A DNA stretch of 64,000 bases from Flavobacterium ustbae (GCF_003946915.1 NZ_RPOC01000004.1:248001-312000); one strand, 5' to 3'; positions 35,338 through 44,824 are shown, counted from the stretch's first letter. Notes: a model not told the origin generated them from the sequence alone. Made by a program: numbers and translations.

Positions 35338-35591
35338 TTCTTAGGAATTACATTGTATAAAAGTGCGACAAAAGTACTTAAAAATGTTGATTAGCAGGCT
35401 TTGGCTTTTGTTAATAAAAACCAAAAATAAAGACTATTTTTTAAACAAATTGATAATATAGAAAGTTTAAACCTACAAAATAATTGCGTTTTTTTCTTAT
35501 TACAGCTTTTAAGGTAAAAGTGTTAGAATCCTAACAAAAAGTAGAAGACAATAAAATCCTCCAAAAAGCATTATCAATAAGCAATTGACTA

Positions 35592-35619
35592 TTGCATTAA
35601 AAAAATAATACTAATTTTG
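35592..35619 (+). promoter_or_regulatory. Consensus promoter giving a probably leaderless mRNA
   Basis: TTG (35592-35594), exactly 17 bases, then TAATTTTG (35612-35619): a perfect match to the Bacteroidota consensus. The ATG of the DUF2520 gene is only 5 bases downstream, so transcription would start at or next to the start codon. Confidence 0.7.
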
Positions 35620-35624
35620 CTTTC

Positions 35625-36386
35625 ATGATTCAGATAACAATAATCGGTTCCGGCAACGTTGCACAGCATTTGATAAAGGCTTTTTCTGCCAGCAAAATTG
35701 TTGAAATTAAACAGGTTTTTTCGCGAAAGCGAGAAGCTTTACTTCATTTAATTGATTCTGAAAAGATTGTAGCTGATCTTACGAAATTAGAACCGGCCGA
35801 TTTGCATATTATCTCCGTTTCAGACAATGCCATTACAGAAGTTTCAGAACAGCTCGCTTTCAACAATCAGCTTGTGGTGCATACTTCTGGAACATCTTCT
35901 ATAGAACTTTTAAATCCTAAAAACAGACGAGGCGTATTTTATCCGTTGCAGACTTTTTCTAAGAATAAAGCATTAGATTATACTATTGTTCCGTTCTGTC
36001 TAGAAGCAGAAAATACAGCCGATTTTAAGCTTTTGGAAACCACTGCAAAAAGTATTTCTACTGCTGTTTATCCTATAAGTTCAGAACAGCGAAAAGCGCT
36101 TCATGTGGCTGCTGTTTTTGTGAGTAATTTTACGAATCATTTGTACCAAATGGGACAAGAAATCTGTGAAGACAATCAAGTTCCATTTGCTGTTTTAAGG
36201 CCTTTAATTCAGGAAACAGCTGATAAAATAAATACACTCGATCCGATCGACGCGCAAACTGGCCCAGCCATACGCCATGATTCAAATACAATCGATGCAC
36301 ATGTTGCCTTTTTACAAAACGAAAACAAAAAAAATATCTATAAAATCCTAACACAATCTATACAGCATAATGGCAAAAAGTTATAA
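35625..36386 (+). CDS. DUF2520 / Rossmann-like oxidoreductase
   Basis: A 253-residue NAD(P)-binding protein. The N-terminal Rossmann motif IQITIIGSGNVAQHLIKAF and the LHIISVSDNAI and VVHTSGTSSIELL blocks define the first domain, and the helical DUF2520 domain (SSEQRKALHVAAVFVSNFTN, GPAIRHDSNTIDAH) the second. Similar to ketopantoate/pyrroline-carboxylate reductase folds. The true substrate is unknown. It overlaps the kdsC-like gene by 17 bases and heads a five-gene run that is usual in Flavobacteriaceae. Confidence 0.9.
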   Translation: MIQITIIGSGNVAQHLIKAFSASKIVEIKQVFSRKREALLHLIDSEKIVADLTKLEPADLHIISVSDNAITEVSEQLAFNNQLVVHTSGTSSIELLNPKNRRGVFYPLQTFSKNKALDYTIVPFCLEAENTADFKLLETTAKSISTAVYPISSEQRKALHVAAVFVSNFTNHLYQMGQEICEDNQVPFAVLRPLIQETADKINTLDPIDAQTGPAIRHDSNTIDAHVAFLQNENKKNIYKILTQSIQHNGKKL

Positions 36387-36897
36387 AGAAATAATGAATG
36401 ACATCTCAACATTTGTTTTTGATGTAGACGGCGTACTTACAGACAGTTCTGTTTTTGTAACCAATGAAGGCGAAATGTTAAGAACAATGAATATTCGCGA
36501 CGGTTACGCTCTAAAAGCAGCAATTGAAAGCGGTTACAACGTTTGTATTATTTCTGGCGGAAGTAATGAAGGCGTTCGTATTCGTCTTAATAATCTTGGG
36601 GTTAAAGATGTTTACTTAGGAACTCCTGATAAAGTAAAAACATTGAAAGAATACATGGATGCGCACAATATCAAACATGAAAATGTATTGTATATGGGAG
36701 ATGATATTCCAGATTTTCATGTAATGAAGTTAGTTGGTCTTCCAACTTGCCCACAAGATGCAAGTCCAGAAATTAAAAACATCTGCCGATACATTTCTCA
36801 TGTAAAAGGAGGGCGTGGCGCTGCAAGAGATGTGATCGAACAAGTAATGAAGGTGCAAGGAAAATGGATGGAGTATTTTGACGCCAAATACGATTAA
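36370..36897 (+). CDS. kdsC: KdsC-like HAD phosphatase (KDO-8-phosphate phosphatase)
   Basis: A 175-residue C0-type HAD phosphatase. Motif I is TFVFDVDGVLTDSSVF, motif II CIISGGSNEG, the Lys is in LGTPDKVKTL, and motif IV is VLYMGDDIPD. The short, capless form and length match KdsC, which removes phosphate from KDO-8-P in LPS core synthesis. The start overlaps the previous gene by 17 bases, suggesting coupling. Confidence 0.9.
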   Translation: MAKSYKEIMNDISTFVFDVDGVLTDSSVFVTNEGEMLRTMNIRDGYALKAAIESGYNVCIISGGSNEGVRIRLNNLGVKDVYLGTPDKVKTLKEYMDAHNIKHENVLYMGDDIPDFHVMKLVGLPTCPQDASPEIKNICRYISHVKGGRGAARDVIEQVMKVQGKWMEYFDAKYD

Positions 36898-36982
36898 AAA
36901 ATTTTTAGATTTCTGATTTTAGATTTTAGATTTAAAAAAACTTTGAACCTCTGCCCCTCAGCACCTTTGCACCTCAAAAAAA

Positions 36983-37909
36983 ATGAAATACCTAAAACTA
37001 ATTCGATATAAAAATTTACTAATGCTTGCTTTTATGCAGCTGCTTTTTCGTTATGCTTTTTTAAAACAGCAGGACGTGCCACTGGCATTGGCTGACTGGC
37101 AATACGGATTATTGATTTTAAGCACTGTTTTACTGGCTGCAGCAGGTTATGTAATCAATAATATTTACGATGTAGGAACCGACAGTATTAATAAACCAAA
37201 CGATGTTGTAGTTGGAAAAGGAATTTCAGAAACTGCGGCTTACAATATTTATATCGGATTAAATATTTCTGGTGTTGCGCTTGGTTTTATTTTGTCTAAT
37301 ATTATCATGAGACCGACTTTTGCGTCGCTTTTTATTTTAATAGCGTCGCTGCTTTATTTTTACGCCACGACATTAAAACAAATTATGATCTTAGGCAATT
37401 TTGTAGTCGCACTGCTTTTAGCGGTAAGCGTATTAATCATTGGTGTTTTTGATCTTTTTCCTGCTACAACGGGCGAAAATCAAGCTCAAATGGCAAGCCT
37501 CTTTTCTATTCTGACAGATTATGCGCTATTTGCTTTTATGATTAATTTTATTCGCGAAATTGTAAAAGATATTGAAGATGTCAATGGAGATTATAACATG
37601 GGATTGAATACTCTACCTGTTGCAATTGGCGTTAGCAGAGCTGCAAAAATTGCTTTGGGTTTTGCCATCGTTACCTTTATTATGTGTGGGCTTTATTGCA
37701 ATACTTATTTTATGCAAAACAAGCTTTACATTGCTGTACTTTATGCTTTTGCAACAGTTTTAGCGCCTTTGCTATATTTTATTGTAAAAATATTTAGTGC
37801 CAAATCTCAAAAAGACTTCCATCATTTAAGTGGTATTTTAAAACTCATTTTATTCTTCGGAATTTTATCAATCTTGGTTATTGCCTTAAATATCAAATAC
37901 AATGCTTAA
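36983..37909 (+). CDS. UbiA-family prenyltransferase
   Basis: A 308-residue membrane protein of the UbiA superfamily. The Asp-rich motif is INNIYDVGTDSINKPNDVVV, and a second acidic site is NFIREIVKDIEDVNGDYNMG. About eight hydrophobic segments are seen. In Bacteroidota this branch is usually annotated as geranylgeranylglycerol-phosphate geranylgeranyltransferase-like, but the acceptor is not proven. A run of TTTTAGATTT units lies in the 85-base gap before it. It overlaps the Maf gene by 8 bases. Confidence 0.88.
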   Translation: MKYLKLIRYKNLLMLAFMQLLFRYAFLKQQDVPLALADWQYGLLILSTVLLAAAGYVINNIYDVGTDSINKPNDVVVGKGISETAAYNIYIGLNISGVALGFILSNIIMRPTFASLFILIASLLYFYATTLKQIMILGNFVVALLLAVSVLIIGVFDLFPATTGENQAQMASLFSILTDYALFAFMINFIREIVKDIEDVNGDYNMGLNTLPVAIGVSRAAKIALGFAIVTFIMCGLYCNTYFMQNKLYIAVLYAFATVLAPLLYFIVKIFSAKSQKDFHHLSGILKLILFFGILSILVIALNIKYNA

Positions 37910-38486
37910 AGAAAAACTAAAAAAATATAAAATCATTTTAGCTTCGGGTTCTCCGCGGAGACAGCAATTCTTTAAGGATTTGGATCTTGATTTTGAAATT
38001 CGTTTAAAAGACGTTGAAGAAATTTTTCCACCTGAATTAAAAGAGGCAGAAATCACCGATTATCTTGCTGAATTAAAAGCAAATGCGTTTGAAGGTGAAT
38101 TGGAAGAAAATGAAATTCTGGTTACAAGCGATACCATCGTTTGGCATCAGAATAAAGCTTTGGGAAAACCCAAAAATGCTGAAGAAGCCTTTGCAATGAT
38201 CAAATCAATGTCGAATACTACTCACGAAGTTTTTACATCGGTTTGCTTTAAAACCAACTCCTCTTCTACTCTAATTAATGATGTTACCAAAGTAACTTTC
38301 AACGATTTATCAGATGAAGCCATTCAATATTATATTGAAAATTATAAACCATACGATAAAGCTGGTGCTTATGGCATTCAGGAATGGTTTGGTTTTATGG
38401 CAGTTGCAAAAGTAGAAGGCTCATATACTAATGTTATGGGACTTCCGACGGCCAAAGTTTATAATTTTTTGACTACATTAGTGTAA
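37902..38486 (+). CDS. maf: Maf-family nucleotide pyrophosphatase
   Basis: A 194-residue protein with the Maf signature ILASGSPRRQQFFKDLDLDF, then VTSDTIVWHQNKALGKP, THEVFTSVCF and YDKAGAYGIQEWFG. Maf proteins hydrolyse non-canonical or m7G/dTTP-type nucleotides and are linked to septation. The start overlaps the end of the UbiA gene by 8 bases. Confidence 0.94.
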   Translation: MLKEKLKKYKIILASGSPRRQQFFKDLDLDFEIRLKDVEEIFPPELKEAEITDYLAELKANAFEGELEENEILVTSDTIVWHQNKALGKPKNAEEAFAMIKSMSNTTHEVFTSVCFKTNSSSTLINDVTKVTFNDLSDEAIQYYIENYKPYDKAGAYGIQEWFGFMAVAKVEGSYTNVMGLPTAKVYNFLTTLV

Positions 38487-38496
38487 AAATTTAATT

Positions 38497-39027
38497 ATGT
38501 TTTCTTTTAAAGAGTATAGTCGCGAAATAATTGCTACAATCGTTCTTATTGGTGTTTTAATTGTGCTGCGTATGATAATCGCCAAATTAATAAGACGTTT
38601 TGCTTATACAAGCCAATTGTTTGAACATCGCACTAATTTGATTATTAAGTATATCAATATTTTGATGAACATTCTTGTAGTTACAAGTTTAATTATAATA
38701 TGGGGGGTTCAAACAGAAGATATTTTTATTACTATTTCTTCGATTGCAACGGTTATTGGCGTTGCCATGTTTGCTCAATGGTCTATTTTGAGCAATATTA
38801 CTTCTGGAATGGTTTTATTCTTTTCTTTTCCTTTTCGAATTGGAGATACAATTAAAATACACGATAAAGATTTTCCTATTGAGGCCGAAATTGAAGATAT
38901 TAATACTTTTCATGTAAGCTTAAAAACTAAAGAAGGAGAAAAGATTGTTTTTCCTAATAATTTACTGCTGCAAAAAGGAATTTCGATTATTCCTGCAAAG
39001 TATGAAGAACGCGAGTTTTTTGACTAA
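38497..39027 (+). CDS. Small MscS-type mechanosensitive channel
   Basis: A 176-residue protein with two to three membrane helices (IIATIVLIGVLIVLRMIIAK; YINILMNILVVTSLIIIWGV; ISSIATVIGVAMFAQW) and the MscS beta domain (SFPFRIGDTIKIHDKDFPIE, VFPNNLLLQKGI). It lacks the large C-terminal vestibule domain of E. coli MscS (286 aa). Follows maf by 10 bases. Confidence 0.9.
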   Translation: MFSFKEYSREIIATIVLIGVLIVLRMIIAKLIRRFAYTSQLFEHRTNLIIKYINILMNILVVTSLIIIWGVQTEDIFITISSIATVIGVAMFAQWSILSNITSGMVLFFSFPFRIGDTIKIHDKDFPIEAEIEDINTFHVSLKTKEGEKIVFPNNLLLQKGISIIPAKYEEREFFD

Positions 39028-39129
39028 AACATAATGGGAATTTTATAACGGCCAGAAAAAAAGCTAGAACATAAAAAGATAAATAATGTGTAATATTTGT
39101 TTTATAAATTCAGCTAAATAAAAATCAAA

Positions 39130-40230
39130 ATGAACCGGTCTATAACACTACCCTTTTATGCAAAATTTGCCTTTATTCTCGTTATCTTAATTTCTTTTGC
39201 ATTTATTTTTTGCATAGGAAAAAATATTCTTACTCCAATTTTAATGGCATTTCTATTTGCCGTTTTATTGCTTCCAATTTTTACATTTTTAAATACAAAA
39301 ATTAAGCTGCCGAGGCATCTTGCTGCATTAATTTGTATGATCCTTTTTATTTCTGTTATAGCAGGAATTTTGGTTTTTATCTCCTATCAAGTCACTTACA
39401 TGGCAAATGATTTTGATACGATAAAGAAAAACGCCAATTCTTTTATCCTTGAAATTCATAAATTTATAAGAGAAAATTTTCAGGTCAGCATAGGCGAACA
39501 AAAAAAATACTTGGATTCTGTAACTCAAGACTCTGTTAAAACGGGTCAGGCAAAATTAGGATCGTTTATAATTTCTGTAAGTGATGTTCTTTTAGACAGC
39601 ACAATTATGATAATTTATACTTTTCTATTTCTAATTTATAAAGAACATTTTAAACTGTTTTTCGCGAAATTAATCAAGAAAGAAAATCATGATGTTTTGC
39701 AGGATATTTTAGGACAGATCAAAGTTTCGATCAATAATTATATTGTTAGTTTAATTATCGAAATGATTGTAGTTTCGGTTTTAACCAGTTTGGGTCTATG
39801 GATTATTGGCATTAAATATTTCATTCTTCTCGGATTAATCACAGGGATTTTAAACCTTATTCCGTACATCGGAATTACAATTGCAGGAATTATTACGGTT
39901 CTAGCGTCTTTGACAGGATCGGGAGAAATTTCGGTAATTACGGGAATCCTGATTGTAAATATTATTGTTCAGTTTATTGATAATAACCTGCTTGTGCCTT
40001 TAATTATTAATTCTAAAGTAGAAATAAATGCTTTTGTTTCCATTATGGGAATTATTGTTGGAGGCGCCGCTGCTGGAATTGCTGGAATGTTTTTGGCCAT
40101 ACCGCTTTTGGCTATCCTAAAAATTATTTTTGATCGAATTGATTCTCTCTCCGCTTGGGGTTATCTCATGGGAAATCATGTTCCGCGAAAATTTGCTTGG
40201 CGAAAAAGAAAAGTTACAGCAGAAAATTAA
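39130..40230 (+). CDS. AI-2E family transporter
   Basis: A 366-residue polytopic membrane protein of the AI-2 exporter/PerM superfamily, with about seven to eight hydrophobic helices, the central LDSTIMIIYTFLFLIYKEHF segment and the family block LGLITGILNLIPYIGITIAG. Members export autoinducer or act as Na+/H+ antiporters, so the substrate is open. It is 102 bases after the MscS-type gene, probably with its own promoter. Confidence 0.92.
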   Translation: MNRSITLPFYAKFAFILVILISFAFIFCIGKNILTPILMAFLFAVLLLPIFTFLNTKIKLPRHLAALICMILFISVIAGILVFISYQVTYMANDFDTIKKNANSFILEIHKFIRENFQVSIGEQKKYLDSVTQDSVKTGQAKLGSFIISVSDVLLDSTIMIIYTFLFLIYKEHFKLFFAKLIKKENHDVLQDILGQIKVSINNYIVSLIIEMIVVSVLTSLGLWIIGIKYFILLGLITGILNLIPYIGITIAGIITVLASLTGSGEISVITGILIVNIIVQFIDNNLLVPLIINSKVEINAFVSIMGIIVGGAAAGIAGMFLAIPLLAILKIIFDRIDSLSAWGYLMGNHVPRKFAWRKRKVTAEN

Positions 40231-40308
40231 AAAAAAAATTATGCTAGCATAGCATTTATTAATTTCTTACATTCATAAAACATAAATATATCAGAAGAAA
40301 ACTACCGA

Positions 40309-42141
40309 ATGTGTTTAAACAAAAAAATACTATTTTTTATTTTGCTGTGCTTTTGTTTACAAAGCGGATATGCACAGGTAGATCAAAATAAGAAAGAGCC
40401 TAAAACAAAAAAAGACACGACGGAGATTTATACTAAAATTAGAAATTATTCTAAGAAAAATAAATTTACGCAGACCATGCACAAATTATTTTTCAGATCT
40501 AAAAAATCGAAGAAAAAAGAAGAATTGCTAGTTAAGATAGATTCAACAAATTACGACGGAAAAATCATTAGAAATATAAATATTATTACGCTAGATCCTT
40601 TTGGACATTCTGTTGCCGACACCACAAAAATGCCTAAAAATTGGGGTGAGCGAATGGGAAACCGACTTCATTTAAAAACAAAAAAAATTGCCATTTATAA
40701 TTTATTGCTTTTTAAGAGAAACACGCCTTACAACACTTATAAAGTTTTGGAATCTGAGCGTTTGATACGTGCGCAACGTTATGTTACAGCGGTTCGAATT
40801 TCAAATCAAACTGTTGGACAGGCCTCAGATTCGGTTGATGTTACCATTCGAGTTTTAGATTCTTGGAGTACTATTCCAAGATTTTCTATTTCGAGTAATC
40901 AAGTTTCCATTGGTGTTAAAGAAAAAGATTTTTTTGGATCTGGACAGCAGTTAGAATATCGTTTTGCAAATCGTTTTGATGACGGAAGAACAGCCAATGA
41001 AGTAACTTATACGGTTCCCAATATAAAAAACACCTATATAGGAACAATTCTTCATTATAAAACAGACTTAGATAAGAATTATATCAAAAGTATAGATGTT
41101 GAAAGAGATTTTTACTCTCCCCTGACTAAATGGGCTGGCGGTGTATATGTAGACGAATTTTTCCGTAGAGATACCCTACAGGCTCCTGATCTTACGTACG
41201 GTTTACAATCTGTAAAATATACTTCTCAAGACCTTTGGGCAGGACGCGCTTTTAAAGTTTTTGAAGATCGCCATAAAGCTATTACAAATCTCATTGTATC
41301 GGGCAGATTTATGAATAAAAACTTCAGTGAAACCCCGACTGAAGTTTATGATCCTGATCATTTTTTTTCAGATGAAAAACTGCTGTTAAGCGGAATCGGT
41401 TTAAACACCCGAAAATTTATTCAAGACAGTTACATTTTTAGAAACGGACAAACTGAAGACGTTGCCACAGGAAGAATTTACGGAATTACTTTTGGCTATC
41501 AATACAAGAACACCTATTGGCGGCCGTATATTGGCGCGCAATACTCTTTTGGAAACTATTATCGTCTGGGATTCTTAAGCATGAATTTTGAAGCGGGAAC
41601 ATTTTTCCATCAGTCCAAAACTTATCAGACTGCTTTTCTATTAGAATCGAATTATTTTACCAAATTGTATAGTATCGGAAATTGGAAATTAAGACAATTC
41701 GTTAATCCGAAATTTGTAATTGGTATTAATCGAGATCATATTATTACAGATGAGCTAAATATAAATGAAATTAATGGTATTGCTGGATTCAATAGCGCGG
41801 TTTACGGAACCAGTAAAGCTGTTTTATCGCTTCAAACCCAAACCTATTCTCCTCACGCTTTATGGGGATTTCGTTTAAATCCTTTCTTTAATTACTCTAT
41901 TGCCGTTTTAGGAAGCCCAGAAGTTGCTATGACCAAAAGCAAACCCTATTCTAAATTAACAATTGGTTTGCTGGTAAGTAATGACTATTTGGTATTCAGT
42001 TCATTTCAGCTTTCCCTTTCCTATTATCCGAGTATTCCACAGCAGGGAGATAATGTTTTTAAAACCAATACTTTTGAAACTACCGATTACAGAATGCAAA
42101 ATTTTGAATTGGGTAAGCCAAGAATTGTGGATTACAGATAA
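40309..42141 (+). CDS. Omp85-related outer membrane protein
   Basis: A 610-residue protein with a signal peptide (ILFFILLCFCLQSGYAQ), a Lys-rich segment, a POTRA-like domain (GKIIRNINIITLDPFG, TPYNTYKVLESERLIRAQRY, DVTIRVLDSWSTIP) and a C-terminal half of amphipathic beta strands (GVKEKDFFGSGQQLEYRFAN; YGITFGYQYKNTYWRPYIGA) expected to form a barrel. It has only about one POTRA and is shorter than BamA, resembling TamA/patatin-free Omp85 variants. The exact family and cargo are unknown. Confidence 0.78.
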   Translation: MCLNKKILFFILLCFCLQSGYAQVDQNKKEPKTKKDTTEIYTKIRNYSKKNKFTQTMHKLFFRSKKSKKKEELLVKIDSTNYDGKIIRNINIITLDPFGHSVADTTKMPKNWGERMGNRLHLKTKKIAIYNLLLFKRNTPYNTYKVLESERLIRAQRYVTAVRISNQTVGQASDSVDVTIRVLDSWSTIPRFSISSNQVSIGVKEKDFFGSGQQLEYRFANRFDDGRTANEVTYTVPNIKNTYIGTILHYKTDLDKNYIKSIDVERDFYSPLTKWAGGVYVDEFFRRDTLQAPDLTYGLQSVKYTSQDLWAGRAFKVFEDRHKAITNLIVSGRFMNKNFSETPTEVYDPDHFFSDEKLLLSGIGLNTRKFIQDSYIFRNGQTEDVATGRIYGITFGYQYKNTYWRPYIGAQYSFGNYYRLGFLSMNFEAGTFFHQSKTYQTAFLLESNYFTKLYSIGNWKLRQFVNPKFVIGINRDHIITDELNINEINGIAGFNSAVYGTSKAVLSLQTQTYSPHALWGFRLNPFFNYSIAVLGSPEVAMTKSKPYSKLTIGLLVSNDYLVFSSFQLSLSYYPSIPQQGDNVFKTNTFETTDYRMQNFELGKPRIVDYR

Positions 42142-42272
42142 TTTTATTTCTTTTTTTTGAAAGTTTTATAAAACAACAAAACATTTATAATCAATAAACT
42201 ACTACTTTTTAGAATACTTTTTTACTCGTCGAAATGCGTTTTTATCCGACAAAAAACATCTTCTTTAATTTT

Positions 42273-42289
42273 TTGGCACAGTATATGAA
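42273..42289 (+). promoter_or_regulatory. Candidate sigma-54 (-24/-12) promoter
   Basis: TTGGCAC (42273-42279) then five bases and ATGAA (42285-42289). The -24 box is perfect. The -12 box keeps T and G of TTGCW but not the C. The spacing between the GG and G is correct and the ATG lies 40 bases downstream. Confidence 0.4.
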
Positions 42290-42329
42290 TATCGCTATTC
42301 AAGATCAACATTTATAAAATTAAAAAAAG

Positions 42330-42845
42330 ATGAAAACGATAAAATTAGCAATCGCCGGATTATTTCTAATGGTTGCAAACGCCACGCAAGCCCAAGTATC
42401 GGTAAACGTAAATATAGGATCTCCACCCGCTTGGGGACCAGTTGGATATAGTCAAATGGAATATTATTATCTTCCAGATATTGAAGCTTATTATGATGTT
42501 CGTGCCGCTCAATTTATCTATTATGGAAGAGGAAAATGGGTAAGAACAACTTACTTGCCGAGACAATATAGAAACTATGATTTGTATGGAGGTTATAAAG
42601 TAGTATTGACAGATTATCATGGTAGAACTCCGTATACTTACTTTAACCGCCATAAAGTGAAATATTATAAAGGATACCATGGAGCTCCGCAAAGACCTTA
42701 CAAACCAAGACCTGTTTATGGTTACAGCGAGCGCCGTCATTATGATCGTAAAGACCACAGACATTATGACAAACATGATAAACACCACGGAAAACACGAT
42801 CGTGACGATCATGACGACCACGATCACGGACGTGGAAGAAGATAA
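42330..42845 (+). CDS. Exported Tyr/His-rich protein
   Basis: A 171-residue protein with a signal peptide (IKLAIAGLFLMVANATQAQ). The mature region is Tyr-rich (YSQMEYYYLPDIEAYYDVRA) and then strongly basic and His/Asp-rich (HDKHHGKHDRDDHDDHDHGR) to the end. The tail looks capable of binding transition metals, but no fold is recognised. A sigma-54-like promoter is 40-57 bases upstream and a strong terminator follows. Confidence 0.85.
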   Translation: MKTIKLAIAGLFLMVANATQAQVSVNVNIGSPPAWGPVGYSQMEYYYLPDIEAYYDVRAAQFIYYGRGKWVRTTYLPRQYRNYDLYGGYKVVLTDYHGRTPYTYFNRHKVKYYKGYHGAPQRPYKPRPVYGYSERRHYDRKDHRHYDKHDKHHGKHDRDDHDDHDHGRGRR

Positions 42846-42870
42846 TGCTAAATTACTAGTTATCAGTACA

Positions 42871-42904
42871 AGAGAGTATCAAAAAATTGATACTCTCTTT
42901 TTTT
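42871..42904 (+). terminator. Terminator of the Tyr/His-rich protein gene
   Basis: Perfect 12-bp stem AGAGAGTATCAA / TTGATACTCTCT with a 4-base loop followed by TTTTTTT. Confidence 0.9.
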
Positions 42905-42991
42905 TATGATTTGTTTAATGGCATGTTTTGTTAAAATGTTGTATTTTTAATATAAATCACTGTATAGCAATAAGTTTCTCTATTAAATCCC

Positions 42992-43020
42992 TTGTTTAAT
43001 TCATTTAAACTATATATTTG
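42992..43020 (+). promoter_or_regulatory. Consensus promoter of the LVIVD lipoprotein gene
   Basis: TTG (42992-42994), 18 bases, TATATTTG (43013-43020) match the Bacteroidota consensus. The leader to the ATG at 43051 is about 25 bases. Confidence 0.7.
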
Positions 43021-43050
43021 CGCCGAATTTTAAATCCAAAAAAGAAATTT

Positions 43051-44676
43051 ATGAAAAAGAATGTTTATTTGCTTTCATTTTTAGCAATGTCATTGTTAAT
43101 AGGATGTGACGACAACAATGATAGCAATAACGATGCACAATCATCAGATAACATTACTATTACCTCAGATCAATCTACTTTAAATCAAAGGCTTGATTTA
43201 ACTAATGCCGGGGTAATTTCGATCGAAAACGGTTCTTTGACAGGAAAAGCCGCTGAGACAGCGACAACTACTTTTCCTTTAGTTCAAATTGCCGAAGTTA
43301 AACCGCCAGTTGACGCAAGCGGAAGAACATTACAAGCCAGCCACGTAACAGTAAACGGTAATTATGCTTATGTTTCTTATATTATGAGAGGAGATGCATA
43401 TTCTGGAGCTATTGACGTTATTGATGTTTCTGATCCGTACAAACCGAAATTGGTTACTTCTGCCCTAATTCCAAATACTGATATTACATCTCTAACTTTT
43501 TCTGGATCAAATTTAATTATCGGAGCTGCAAAAGATGTAGATAAAGATACTCAGCTTGCAGGAAATCCGGCAATCGTATTTAATATGCCATTAAGCTCAG
43601 GATTATTGACAAGCAATTTAACTACAAATTATTTAGAAAGCAGAGTAACAACAGATGTTGCGGCTAATGCTTCTAACTATTTTGCGGTAACAGGAGATAA
43701 TGGAAGTTTGTTTAAAATAAACAGTTCTACAAAAGTAATCGCAGGAAAAGTTGCTGTGACAGATTTGCGTTCTATTGCGCTAACAAGTGATAAAGTTGTG
43801 ACTTTAAGCGGAAATAAAGGAGTTAACATCTATAATCAGTCGAATCTTGCATTACAAAAAAGCTTTACAACATCTTCAGACATTAGCGGAGCAAAAAGAA
43901 CTATGGATATTGACGGGACAAAACTTTTTGTTTCTCAAGGTTCAAACGGGCTTGGTGTTTACGACATTAACAGCGGATCAAAATTACAGACTATCGGAAT
44001 TGCAACTGCTGGAGAAGATAATGTAACTAATGCTGTTTCTTATAATGACGGTTATGCATTTGTTGCAAATGGCGCTTTAGGACTTAATGTTTATAAATCT
44101 GCAACTCAACTTAGTTTATTAGGTTCTGTAGGAATTGCAGGTTCTTCTAACTATGTAAAATCTAGCGGTAATTATATTTATGTAGCAAGCGGTACTGGAG
44201 GTTTGAAAATCATTAAAATGGAAAAACCAAATACTACTTTCGAAAGCTGTCTTACTTACGGTCTATACAATCAAGGTAGAGATTTGATTTTAAATTCTAA
44301 CGACAAAAAATCGTATCAGGGAGCTACTGCTATTAATTCGGCTATTATTAATTCTAATGCAGTTTTAACGCATTGCGGTTCGATTGCAATTTTGAGTAAC
44401 TTGACTTTAAACAGCGGAGGTACTTTTAACATGAGAGGAAGTTTGTCTCAAGGTAAATACCAACAATCGTCTCCAACAGAATTAATTATAAACAGTAATG
44501 CCGTATTAAACGTTGAAGGATCTGTTGTAATTTGGGGAGATTTGCGATTGAACAGCGGTGCAAAAATTAATTTTATTGGTAGTACTTCTTCAATCACTAT
44601 CTACGGGAAAGTTACCAAAGGAAGCGGTGTAACTATCACAGGAAACTATGTTGATACAGAAAACAAATTGAAATAA
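43051..44676 (+). CDS. LVIVD-repeat lipoprotein
   Basis: A 541-residue protein with a lipoprotein signal (LSFLAMSLLIGC, Cys in lipobox) followed by an Asn/Asp-rich linker. LVIVD-type repeats fill residues about 90-390 (GAIDVIDVSDPYKPKLVTSA, KLFVSQGSNGLGVYDI, YIYVASGTGGLKII), expected to form a beta propeller. The last 130 residues are Asn/Ser/Gly-rich short repeats (LTLNSGGTFNMRG, LRLNSGAKINFIG) resembling a right-handed beta helix. A TTG 33 bases upstream is part of the promoter, so the ATG at 43051 is used. Probably surface exposed. Confidence 0.88.
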   Translation: MKKNVYLLSFLAMSLLIGCDDNNDSNNDAQSSDNITITSDQSTLNQRLDLTNAGVISIENGSLTGKAAETATTTFPLVQIAEVKPPVDASGRTLQASHVTVNGNYAYVSYIMRGDAYSGAIDVIDVSDPYKPKLVTSALIPNTDITSLTFSGSNLIIGAAKDVDKDTQLAGNPAIVFNMPLSSGLLTSNLTTNYLESRVTTDVAANASNYFAVTGDNGSLFKINSSTKVIAGKVAVTDLRSIALTSDKVVTLSGNKGVNIYNQSNLALQKSFTTSSDISGAKRTMDIDGTKLFVSQGSNGLGVYDINSGSKLQTIGIATAGEDNVTNAVSYNDGYAFVANGALGLNVYKSATQLSLLGSVGIAGSSNYVKSSGNYIYVASGTGGLKIIKMEKPNTTFESCLTYGLYNQGRDLILNSNDKKSYQGATAINSAIINSNAVLTHCGSIAILSNLTLNSGGTFNMRGSLSQGKYQQSSPTELIINSNAVLNVEGSVVIWGDLRLNSGAKINFIGSTSSITIYGKVTKGSGVTITGNYVDTENKLK

Positions 44677-44702
44677 GCAATAAACGGTTCAAATATATAT
44701 TC

Positions 44703-44739
44703 AAAAAAGCTGTCAGGATTAAACTGGCAGCTTTTTTTT
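44703..44739 (+). terminator. Terminator of the LVIVD lipoprotein gene
   Basis: AAAAAAGCTGTCAG / CTGGCAGCTTTTTT, a 14-bp stem with one G-U pair, then a T-run. Confidence 0.85.
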
Positions 44740-44816
44740 GTTTTAATTTATTGTAATATCAACCAAATAATTAATCATTAACATTTCATTTAAATACTGT
44801 TCCGTAAAATAATTAG

Positions 44817-44824
44817 TACTTTTG
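44817..44824 (+). promoter_or_regulatory. Candidate -7 box of the PIG-L operon
   Basis: TACTTTTG 31 bases before the ATG at 44856 fits TAnnTTTG. No clear TTG lies at the right distance upstream. Confidence 0.35.

Noticed and set aside
42366..42827. Minus-strand 153-codon frame opposite the Tyr/His-rich gene
   Set aside because: Mirror of a repetitive His/Asp-rich coding tail. The plus-strand frame has signal peptide, promoter and terminator.
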